From NCBI GenBank assembly GCA_029782225.1, contig JAKOVF010000162.1:1-54651 (forward strand): DNA of 54,651 nucleotides, in the 5' to 3' direction. This stretch comes from Chloroflexota bacterium (GTDB taxonomy: Bacteria; Chloroflexota; Anaerolineae; Anaerolineales; Villigracilaceae). This document shows positions 46,391-53,298 of this stretch, in pieces (position 1 is the first letter of the stretch; each line of letters opens with the position of its first letter). Position numbers and translations under genes: made by a program. A model generated the notes under the pieces. That model had not been told where the DNA came from, made no database searches, and saw nothing but the letters and a program-made list of their open reading frames with translations.

Positions 46391-47299
46391 GTGGACATTG
46401 ACCTTCAGATCCGTTTAGCAGCATTCACCTGGCTTTCGGAACAGGTCAATTTGCATGGGGATGTATTGTCAAGAACACTGCTACAGCAAGGATTTGAGTT
46501 TCAGGGTCAGCGGATTCCACTTGTTGCACCACAGGGGATTTTCAAACCACAGATTCTCGATCTGCCGCTTTCCATCACAACTGCGCCAAAAGGTCCCTAC
46601 GATGACTATTTTGGGAAAGATGATTTCCTGATTTATCGCTATCGTGGGACTGACCCCAATCATCGTGACAATGTGGGGTTGAGGAAGGTTTTTGAGCTAA
46701 AACGCCCGCTTGTATATTTGCACGGCATTGAGCCAGGGAAATATCTGGCAACCTGGCCAGTTTATATTATTGGGGATGACCAAACCAATCTTATGTTTAG
46801 AGTCGCCGTGGACGATGCTCTTCCCGCCCTGGATTATTCCCAATCGGATATTTCACACCAGGTTGCGGAAGTGTCTGATGCAAGGCATGCTTACCTGACC
46901 TCAACCGTAAAAGTCAGGTTATTGCAGCATCTTTTCCGAGAAAGGGTTCTTGATGCTTATAGATCGCAATGCGCGTTTTGTCGCTTGAAACATCGGGAAC
47001 TGCTGGACGCCGCCCATATCATTCCTGATAATTTGCCAGAGGGGAAGTCAACAATTGAGAATGGATTGTCACTGTGTAAATTGCACCATGCTGCCTACGA
47101 TAGTTTCATGATTGGCGTGACACCTGATTATGTTATCCATGTCCGCCAGGATATTTTGGAGGAGGAAGACGGTCCCGTTTTGCAGCATGGGTTGAAGGGG
47201 CTACACAAGTCAAAGCTGATTTTGCCGAGCTCAAAGAATCACTATCCCAGCAGAGAGGCGTTGGAGTGGAGATATAGTCGGTTTGCAAAAGTGGGGTAG
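46391..47299 (+). CDS. HNH endonuclease (predicted restriction-type, COG3440-like)
   Basis: The GTG start gives 302 residues. The C-terminal HNH domain has CAFC (zinc pair), LDAAHIIPDN with the catalytic His, and NGLSLCKLHHAAYD with the second zinc site and Asn/His. The N-terminal 170 residues contain PYDDYFGKDDFLIYRYRG and RKVFELKRPLVYLHGIEPGKY, the conserved head of predicted restriction endonucleases of this type, which probably recognises DNA. No methyltransferase is adjacent, so it may be a modification-dependent nuclease or a stand-alone defence protein. It lies between two DUF559 relics. Confidence 0.83.
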   Translation: MDIDLQIRLAAFTWLSEQVNLHGDVLSRTLLQQGFEFQGQRIPLVAPQGIFKPQILDLPLSITTAPKGPYDDYFGKDDFLIYRYRGTDPNHRDNVGLRKVFELKRPLVYLHGIEPGKYLATWPVYIIGDDQTNLMFRVAVDDALPALDYSQSDISHQVAEVSDARHAYLTSTVKVRLLQHLFRERVLDAYRSQCAFCRLKHRELLDAAHIIPDNLPEGKSTIENGLSLCKLHHAAYDSFMIGVTPDYVIHVRQDILEEEDGPVLQHGLKGLHKSKLILPSSKNHYPSREALEWRYSRFAKVG

Positions 47300-47303
47300 G
47301 ACC

Positions 47304-47354
47304 TATCCCCCCGCCCTTCCCAAATCCCACAGGGGGACAATGTGGGAAGGGGGC
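47304..47354 (+). terminator. GC-rich hairpin after the HNH gene
   Basis: CCCCGCCCTTCCCA can pair with TGGGAAGGGGG about 20 nt later. No T-run. It may be a dispersed repeat instead. Confidence 0.4.
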
Positions 47355-47445
47355 CTGGTGTGCTATGGGTTTGATGACTTTCAATAGTCAAACAACGTGT
47401 AGTTTCAGGAGGGTATTAGCTTCTCTGCCTTGGGGGAGACGGAAG

Positions 47446-47836
47446 ATCATTCCAGGTCAACAAGTCACAAAAGAAAAACGCAAGCGCGCCAAGGAATTGC
47501 GCCGTGAGATGACCCCTGCCGAGAAGATTCTTTAGCAGGAACTACGAGCAAACAAGCTGGGCGTTCATTTCAGAAGACAACAGGTCACACCTGCACTTGC
47601 GTGCTGGTGCAAGTGTTGCAGGATTCATAGTCGATTTTTATTGCCACAAAGCAGCGCTGGTTGTCGAAGTGGATGGAGATATCCACGACTTACAGCAGCA
47701 GGCGGACGCCAGACGAGAAAAGGCTTTGACTGAGATAGGGCTGAGAATTGTCCGCTTTCGCAATGATGAGATTGTGAAAGACCTGCCCGCAGTGATAGGA
47801 AACATCAAAGAATTGATTTCAATACTACAAGCCTAA
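47446..47836 (+). pseudogene. DUF559 nuclease, broken by a stop and a frameshift
   Basis: Reading from 47446 gives IIPGQQVTKEKRKRAKELRR and then EMTPAEKIL, the start of a DUF559 (Vsr-like) protein. TAG at 47533-47535 stands where the family has Trp (TGG to TAG). The frame resumes as QELRANKLGVHFRRQQ. Near 47580-47597 the frame shifts by one; afterwards GFIVDFYCHKAALVVEVDGDIHD and LRIVRFRNDEIV complete the protein. All active-site residues remain. No complete protein can be made. It is probably a recently inactivated copy. Confidence 0.85.
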
Positions 47837-47891
47837 TCCATCGAGGATAACTTCCCACCACACTGCGTTCCTCCCCACTCTCCTCCACATT

Positions 47892-48413
47892 CTACTCTCC
47901 ACGCTCTTTTCTCGTCACGTTTCCTGCCAGATCCCGCGCTTCTACCACGATTTTCCCTGTCCCAGCAGGCATATATTCCCACCAGCCACTGTCACCCCTG
48001 ATCCCCTCTCCCTTTTCCACCACTTTCCCCTGCTCATCCAAAATCGTCACCTGCACCCCTGCCACGTACACATTATCGCTGGCCTGAATACGTATCACCG
48101 CGCCGCGTCTCTCCACGTGGTGAATCACAGGCGGGTGGAACCAGTCACTGAGGGCTACGTTGTAGGCAGTCTTCATTGTGCCCGCGGCCAGCTCTGCATA
48201 AATGGAATTCTTTCGGGCAGCAGCACGCGCGTAAGCAGCCGCAGCCTTGAACCGTTCGTGATGCCTCTTCTGGTCTTTGCTCAACACCCGTTTGCTGAAA
48301 TCCGGCTTGACACACACGATGGTCCGGCCATCCTTTAGATGCCGAAATACCAGTTGGTCCCCCAGCTTTCCGCTTAGACCCTGCATGAACAAATTCTTGT
48401 GAACTTTTGCCAT
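47892..48413 (-). CDS. unknown protein with an Ig-like C-terminal part
   Basis: From the ATG with GGAAG upstream the protein has 173 residues. The N-terminal half (MAKVHKNLFMQGLSGKLGDQ, then VFRHLKDGRTIVCVKP, KDQKRHHERFKAAAAYARAA) is very basic and looks conserved. The C-terminal half is a beta-sandwich (RGAVIRIQASDNVYVAGVQVTILDEQGKVVEKGEG, WWEYMPAGTGKIVVEARDLAGNVTRKERGE) like bacterial Ig or fibronectin-type repeats. There is no signal peptide. The basic head with a GKLGDQLVFR phrase hints at a phage-structural or nucleic-acid-associated origin, but I cannot place it. Short AGCTGTAT repeats lie upstream. Confidence 0.65.
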   Translation of the reverse strand: MAKVHKNLFMQGLSGKLGDQLVFRHLKDGRTIVCVKPDFSKRVLSKDQKRHHERFKAAAAYARAAARKNSIYAELAAGTMKTAYNVALSDWFHPPVIHHVERRGAVIRIQASDNVYVAGVQVTILDEQGKVVEKGEGIRGDSGWWEYMPAGTGKIVVEARDLAGNVTRKERGE

Positions 48414-48472
48414 AATATTTCTTCCAGCTGCCAATCTCCAATCTATGAAATGAACAAGGTCTATCCTATCTG

Positions 48473-48510
48473 TATGATAGCTGTATTCTGGCTGTATTGT
48501 AGCTGTATCT
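48473..48510. repeat. three short direct repeats of GCTGTAT
   Basis: ATAGCTGTATT, CTGGCTGTATT and GTAGCTGTATC follow each other in 11-bp steps about 65 bp upstream of the unknown gene. Spacing of about one helical turn would suit a regulator binding one face of the DNA. Confidence 0.5.
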
Positions 48511-48622
48511 ACCTGCCATTATACATCCTTTGACCTCGTCTGTCCGTCGTGTAAATGGCAATGGGTGATGAGACCCCAGGCTGAGTTCCCCTCTCTCCTC
48601 GCACCTTCAAAGAAGATGTTTC

Positions 48623-49627
48623 CTACAAATCACACGGCGATTCCAACGCCGGCACTCCTGCTGGAACCGTGTCCAAAAACATCACACCGGCCTCGCGCAA
48701 GGCCCGCACTTTTTGGTTTACCTGCTCGGGTGTTAGAAGGACGCCGGCTTCATGGTAGACCCAGTCAATATCCTCCTGATAGGAGCGCACGTCATGACTA
48801 TCCATCAGGCCGCCATTGATGAACCATAAATTGAAATTGATCGACATCGGAGCATCGGGATAGTAATTTCCACTGTGCTCCGCAGTCAATTTGCCGCTGA
48901 CGTAGTAACGCACCGTCCCATCCATGACCTGTACTACCAGCGTGTGCCAGCCGTCAAAGTTCTCTACTTGCCAGTCGCTCGTGTTATCCGCTGACCATGG
49001 CTCGATCCGCACGGTTTCCCAGGTCGTAAAGGCGAAGGTCATCGGCTCCAGGCCCCAGCCGCCGTTGGGCAAGTACTCGAAATCCATTTCACTGTATTCC
49101 GGCTTGAACGGCTCCTCATAAGGAGTGATGGCATAGAACGTCTCCACCACCTGATCGCCATCGGGACCGGAGCTCGGCTCGTTCCTGAAATAGACGCGTG
49201 CCGCGTACGTTCCTTCCAGATACTTCCGCTGGTGACAGATCTGCGTCTGGGATGTGTTGCCCCCGCTCCCATCGGTGGAAGACGTCATCCGCAGCAGTCG
49301 GCTATTGGGGATCTCTGTATCGTCCAGAAAGGAAACATTTTCGGAGCGGAATACTGCGCCGGGGATGCCGGGCCACCCGGCCTGTGTGCGAATGATCCAG
49401 CCGTTCAAAGTCATTTCGTCCCGGGTCGAATACTGGAAATCATCGAACAGGGTGTTTGCCGGTCCTTCCGCAGGAGGTACGGTTGGCGATGAGATTACAG
49501 CAGGAATACTGGTTGAGGTCTCTGTCTGATGCAATGCGGTGGCAGGCAGGTCGCCCTGTGCAGCACAAGCGTTCATCAAAAGCACGAATAAGATGGAACG
49601 CCCAATCAGGCGATGGATGGATTTCAT
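48623..49627 (-). CDS. GH16-like secreted glycoside hydrolase lipoprotein
   Basis: The ATG is preceded by GGAGG. The 334-residue protein has a lipobox (LLMNACAA), a Thr/Pro linker and a concanavalin-like domain. EYSEMDFEYLP matches the GH16 catalytic E-x-D-x-E pattern, and WHTLVVQVMDGTVRYYVSG and SINFNLWFINGG match later strands. GH16 enzymes cut beta-glucans and galactans. No other polysaccharide-utilisation genes are close. A longer frame reaching 273 nt upstream was rejected for lack of a signal peptide. Confidence 0.83.
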   Translation of the reverse strand: MKSIHRLIGRSILFVLLMNACAAQGDLPATALHQTETSTSIPAVISSPTVPPAEGPANTLFDDFQYSTRDEMTLNGWIIRTQAGWPGIPGAVFRSENVSFLDDTEIPNSRLLRMTSSTDGSGGNTSQTQICHQRKYLEGTYAARVYFRNEPSSGPDGDQVVETFYAITPYEEPFKPEYSEMDFEYLPNGGWGLEPMTFAFTTWETVRIEPWSADNTSDWQVENFDGWHTLVVQVMDGTVRYYVSGKLTAEHSGNYYPDAPMSINFNLWFINGGLMDSHDVRSYQEDIDWVYHEAGVLLTPEQVNQKVRALREAGVMFLDTVPAGVPALESPCDL

Positions 49628-49793
49628 TTTGACCTCCTCCAAATTCGATTTAGATTCAGTATAACAGCCTCTCCTAGAATGGAATTCGTTTCCGCTTCTT
49701 CTCCAGTTGTACGCGTTCTGTCCACCGATCGCCCGCAAAACCTTAAGCTCAAAGATTATGATGCTATACTTGTTTCCAAAGGAGAAAAAAAAC

Positions 49794-50198
49794 ATGCCTA
49801 CACTGATTGAAATCGAAGGGATCGGTCCGGTCAATGCCGCAAAGCTGAATAAGGCTGGCGTACGGGGCACGAATGGATTGCTGCAAATGGGTGGTTCCAA
49901 AAAAGGTCGTCAGGAGCTTGCCAAGGCCACGGGTTTTTCAACCAAGACGATCCTTGAATGGGTAAACCGCGCAGACCTCTTCCGCGTAAAAGGAGTTGGA
50001 ACGCAGTACTCCGACCTGCTGGAGGCCGCCGGAGTGGATACGGTGGTTGAGCTGTCCAGGCGCAAACCCGAAGCGCTGCTGGCAACCATGTCAAAGGTAA
50101 ATGCTCAAAAGAATCTCGTCAACCAGTTGCCTGCCCTGAGCCTGGTCGAGGCCTGGGTGAAGAATGCGAAATCGCTGAAACGCGCCGTAGAGTACTAA
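49794..50198 (+). CDS. DUF4332 helix-hairpin-helix protein
   Basis: An AAAGGAG Shine-Dalgarno precedes the ATG. The 134-residue protein has two copies of a helix-hairpin-helix: LIEIEGIGPVNAAKLNKAGV near the start and LFRVKGVGTQYSDLLEAAGV near the middle. This is the pattern of DUF4332, related to the DNA-binding ends of polymerase beta and RadA-like proteins. It presumably binds DNA non-specifically. A TATACT box lies upstream near 49766. It is monocistronic with a strong terminator. Confidence 0.87.
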   Translation: MPTLIEIEGIGPVNAAKLNKAGVRGTNGLLQMGGSKKGRQELAKATGFSTKTILEWVNRADLFRVKGVGTQYSDLLEAAGVDTVVELSRRKPEALLATMSKVNAQKNLVNQLPALSLVEAWVKNAKSLKRAVEY

Positions 50199-50205
50199 AC
50201 CAGAA

Positions 50206-50240
50206 AAAACTTCCGAGATACATCATCGGAAGTTTTTTTT
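50206..50240 (+). terminator. terminator of the DUF4332 gene
   Basis: A stem AAAACTTCCGA / TCGGAAGTTTT with a 9-nt loop is followed by a run of T. Confidence 0.85.
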
Positions 50241-50346
50241 ATTCGTCAGCCTTTGTGATCTTCAAAGCAAGCTGGATTCGGCAGTCTGGAGTGCTGACCA
50301 CATTTTAGGATACGAGCGCTCTGTGAAGCCATCACGGCTGCAGCCT

Positions 50347-51072
50347 CTACTCTCCCTTTCCCATATCACTGGATGCCAATGCACTGACCAGCCGCAGGAC
50401 TTCCATCGCCAGTGCCGGCCGCGCCTGTTTATTGACCCATAACTGCGGCTCCGTGCTCCACACCAGGATGCCGCTCAGGCGCAGAAAATCCTTATAGAAT
50501 GCCGCCGGGCTGGTATAGCGGCTCACGGCATAGAAGGCGGGATCTTTCCCTTCTACTCTCGTTTTGATGCCCTGCATCAGCCTGTTCACGTCGATCAAGC
50601 GCACCAGCTCCCGCTGCATGTGAATGACCAGTAAGTTGCGCATGCCTGACTGCATCTGTCCCAGTTTATAAAGCAGGATGCGCAGGAAGCGCTCCTCCTT
50701 GCGCAGAAGATTCTGTCCGTTGAAGTCTCCCTCCTCTGCCCGCATACGGGCCACTTCCACGTTGAAGACCAGGTTTACCCGGTAGGTAACTGCAAAGTCG
50801 GGACCGCGTCCTTTCGTGCTGGCATAGGGCTCGTATGCCACAGCCAACCGACGGTCACTGAGCAGGCGATAGGCCACCTCCAGTTCGCCGCGCAGATCCA
50901 GGGCGCTTTCCGCCTCGGAGATGACACGGATCTTCTTGCGGATCTTATCGCGGTAAGTTTCGACGAAGGAAGTGAAGCGTGCCGACTCCTCCATCCACTG
51001 GTAAAGTTCCCCGGAAAGCAAATGCGTCTGCCCGTCAAACAGGTAGGCAATCAGGTCGGCCTGTTTTGTCAT
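50347..51072 (-). CDS. unknown 241-aa protein, possible nuclease-like fold
   Basis: The protein is soluble and mostly helical, starting MTKQADLIAYLFDGQTHLLSG. A segment reading DLRGELEVAYRLLSDRRL, then GPDFAVTYRVNLVFNVEVARMR resembles the beta-hairpin of PD-(D/E)xK nucleases (a PD then a later E-x-K), but the usual final Lys is Ala (EVA). It may be an inactive or diverged member. The spacing is right but the evidence is thin. No partner gene is next to it. Confidence 0.55.
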   Translation of the reverse strand: MTKQADLIAYLFDGQTHLLSGELYQWMEESARFTSFVETYRDKIRKKIRVISEAESALDLRGELEVAYRLLSDRRLAVAYEPYASTKGRGPDFAVTYRVNLVFNVEVARMRAEEGDFNGQNLLRKEERFLRILLYKLGQMQSGMRNLLVIHMQRELVRLIDVNRLMQGIKTRVEGKDPAFYAVSRYTSPAAFYKDFLRLSGILVWSTEPQLWVNKQARPALAMEVLRLVSALASSDMGKGE

Positions 51073-51127
51073 CCACGTATTATAAGGGAGGCAAAAGGGA
51101 TATGACTTCAGGCCGTCTGCCCTGCGC

Positions 51128-51183
51128 TAGCCGCAGAGATTTTGAAGGATTTCTCTCAGAGAACTCTGCGGTCTCCGTGCCGT
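51128..51183. repeat. imperfect palindromic intergenic repeat
   Basis: GCCGCAGAG pairs with CTCTGCGGT-type sequence across 51128-51170. It resembles the CACAGAG family copy at 52559-52632. Confidence 0.45.
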
Positions 51184-51346
51184 AACAGTAACACTATTGA
51201 AGTTTTTGTGTTAATCAAAGTAGGACGAATAGCATAGAAGTCTGCGAGTTAAATGAGAGGAGGCAGACCGTCACCTAGTAGTCAATCGCATCTTGCTGTC
51301 TGGTCCCGAGTGTATCCCAACAGAACCAATTTCCACGGAGGTAGAA

Positions 51347-51598
51347 ATGAGCTGGATCGTATGGATCATATTAGGCGCCATCGCTGGATGGATCGCAAGC
51401 ATCATCATGGGCAAGAATGCCCAAATGGGAGCCATTGCCAATATCGTCGTCGGCATCATCGGTGCGATCATCGGCGGCTGGGTGATGAGCCTGTTTGGCG
51501 GGCAGGGCGTGACCGGTTTCAACATTCCCAGCCTGCTCGTCGCCATCGTGGGCGCGGTCATTCTGCTTTTTGTCGTGAACCTGTTCCGCCGCCGTTAA
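51347..51598 (+). CDS. GlsB/YeaQ/YmgE-type small membrane protein
   Basis: The ATG has GGAGG 6 nt upstream. The 83-residue protein has three transmembrane segments with Gly-rich helices (GAIAGWIASIIMGKNAQMGAIANIVVGIIGAIIGGW), the signature of the transglycosylase-associated / GlsB stress family. Members are induced by stress and may anchor in the cell envelope, but no biochemical activity is established. Two tandem hairpins follow. It is monocistronic. Confidence 0.88.
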   Translation: MSWIVWIILGAIAGWIASIIMGKNAQMGAIANIVVGIIGAIIGGWVMSLFGGQGVTGFNIPSLLVAIVGAVILLFVVNLFRRR

Positions 51599-51620
51599 TC
51601 GTTCCCAACCAGCGGAAAGA

Positions 51621-51640
51621 CCGGCATCATCTCATGCCGG
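51621..51640 (+). terminator. first hairpin after the GlsB-like gene
   Basis: CCGGCAT (51621-51627) and ATGCCGG (51634-51640) pair around CATCTC, followed by AATAAAT. Confidence 0.45.
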
Positions 51641-51658
51641 AATAAATCTAGATCTCAA

Positions 51659-51691
51659 AGACCTCCGGGATTGAGTCCCGGAGGTCTGTTT
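51659..51691 (+). terminator. second hairpin, likely terminator
   Basis: A perfect 12-bp stem (51659-51670 with 51676-51687) closed by TTGAG, followed by GTTTA. Confidence 0.65.
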
Positions 51692-51777
51692 ATATTGGTT
51701 TGTGGCAGCACGTCATCCTGCGCCGGATTGCATTGAGGTAAGATTGCTGCTGAGATCCCTCTTTGTTCGGAGTTGCC

Positions 51778-52548
51778 ATGAAGACCAAGGAAGAAATTGT
51801 AAACAACTGGCTCCCACGTTATACGGATACTGAACTCAAGGATTTTGGCAAATACATTTTGCTGGTCAACTTCGCTGACTACCTGCACATGTTCGCGGAG
51901 CGCTTCAACGTTCCCATCTGTGGCGAAGGTAAGCCCATGCCCAACGCCACTGCGGAGGGCATCACGCTGATCAACTTTGGAATGGGCAGTCCCAATGCCG
52001 CCACAGTCATGGACCTGCTGAGTGCCATCCAGCCGAAAGCCTGTCTTTTTTTGGGGAAGTGCGGCGGCCTCAAGGCGAAGAACAAGGTCGGGGACCTGAT
52101 CCTGCCGATTGCGGCTATCCGCGGTGAAGGCACCTCCAATGACTATTTTCCGGCCGAAGTCCCTGCCTTGCCAGCCTTTAACCTCCAAAAGGCCATCTCG
52201 ACCACGATCCGCAACCATGAGCAGGATTACTGGACGGGCACAGTTTACACAACCAATCGCCGCGTCTGGGAGCATGATGAGACTTTCAAGGCCTACCTGC
52301 GGCAGATCCGCGCCATGGCAGTGGATATGGAAACTGCCACCCTGTTCAGCGCCGGCTTCTACAACGGGATTTCTGTCGGTGCATTGTTACTCGTCTCCGA
52401 TCAGCCCATGAATCCAGGCGGTGTCAAGACGGCCAAAAGCGACAAACGGGTGACGCAGAAATATCTGGAGATGCATCTGAGCATTGGCATTGACTCGCTC
52501 AAAGAGCTGATCAACAACGGGCAGACTGTCAAGCACTTGCGGTTTTAA
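51778..52548 (+). CDS. amn: AMP nucleosidase
   Basis: The enzyme splits AMP into adenine and ribose-5-phosphate. The ATG with GGAG upstream was chosen; five codons upstream of it lack one. The 256-residue protein belongs to the phosphorylase superfamily: INFGMGSPNAATVMDLL, FLGKCGGL, AMAVDMETATLFSAGFYNGI (the nucleoside-binding Met-Glu) and LLLVSDQPM with the catalytic Asp. The size matches the short AMP nucleosidases rather than the long E. coli form. The gene symbol is by function. Confidence 0.85.
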   Translation: MKTKEEIVNNWLPRYTDTELKDFGKYILLVNFADYLHMFAERFNVPICGEGKPMPNATAEGITLINFGMGSPNAATVMDLLSAIQPKACLFLGKCGGLKAKNKVGDLILPIAAIRGEGTSNDYFPAEVPALPAFNLQKAISTTIRNHEQDYWTGTVYTTNRRVWEHDETFKAYLRQIRAMAVDMETATLFSAGFYNGISVGALLLVSDQPMNPGGVKTAKSDKRVTQKYLEMHLSIGIDSLKELINNGQTVKHLRF

Positions 52549-52558
52549 CTGGAAGATG

Positions 52559-52632
52559 TTGACCACAGAGAGGACAAAGAACACGGAGAAACCCTTTTAG
52601 AATCTCAGTGAACTCTGTGTTCTCTGTGGTTA
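52559..52632. repeat. CACAGAG-family inverted repeat
   Basis: ACCACAGAG at the left and CTCTGTGGT at the right are perfect inverted copies, with internal AGAACAC / GTGTTCT pairing. It lies between amn and the cyclo-ligase gene. This motif family is widely dispersed in bacteria. Confidence 0.55.
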
Positions 52633-52647
52633 AAGACCCGCAAACCC

Positions 52648-53220
52648 ATGTCTACTCCCATCTCCGAACAAAAATCTCAAATGCGAGCGCATTGTCGCGC
52701 ACTTCGCAAATCTCTCTGCGAAGAGATACGCGCTTGCGCGAGCGTGTCCATTTGCAGGAGGATCGAGAACTGGCCTGTTTTTCAGCAAAGCGAAGTCATT
52801 CTCACCTACATGCCCATCAAGTCCGAAGCGGACCTGACTCCACTGCTCGAACGTCACCCGCAAAAGAAATGGATTCTGCCGCGCATCATCCCCGAAGAGG
52901 ATCATCGCATGGTCTTTCATCCATACGATGCAGAGCATCTCGTCCGTCATCCCTTTGGCATGGTGGAACCCACACCTGACTCACCGATCGTTGCCCCTGA
53001 GGAAATCCAGTTGGCACTTGTGCCCGGCCTCGCCGTTGACCGTCATGGCTGGCGGCTGGGATATGGCGGCGGATACTTTGACCGCTTCCTCAAAGAGTTC
53101 AGCGGTGTCAGCGTAGGCGTCGTCTTTCACGCCTTGCTGCTTCACGAAGTGCCGCATACCCCGCTCGATGTTCCTGTGCAATGGATTGTCACTGAGAATG
53201 CAATACAGAGTACTGCATAG
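52648..53220 (+). CDS. 5-formyltetrahydrofolate cyclo-ligase
   Basis: The 190-residue enzyme converts 5-formyl-THF to 5,10-methenyl-THF with ATP. The N-terminal KSQMRAHCRALRKSL lysine/arginine region, PRIIPEEDHRMVFHPY, and the ATP-binding VPGLAVDRHGWRLGYGGGYFDRFL motif are all present. It follows the amn gene at 99 bp with a palindromic repeat between, so a shared transcript is possible but not shown. No clear Shine-Dalgarno is visible before the ATG. Confidence 0.93.
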   Translation: MSTPISEQKSQMRAHCRALRKSLCEEIRACASVSICRRIENWPVFQQSEVILTYMPIKSEADLTPLLERHPQKKWILPRIIPEEDHRMVFHPYDAEHLVRHPFGMVEPTPDSPIVAPEEIQLALVPGLAVDRHGWRLGYGGGYFDRFLKEFSGVSVGVVFHALLLHEVPHTPLDVPVQWIVTENAIQSTA

Positions 53221-53234
53221 CATCAGTAATTAAA

Positions 53235-53263
53235 TTGTATCTATCCCTCCATTTTGCTATAAT
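53235..53263 (+). promoter_or_regulatory. promoter of the lipase-like gene
   Basis: TTGTAT (53235-53240), 17-nt spacer and TATAAT (53258-53263) precede the ATG by 35 nt. Confidence 0.65.
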
Positions 53264-53298
53264 ATTTCCAGTTTAGTGGTTGTCACGGAGGACGTAAG

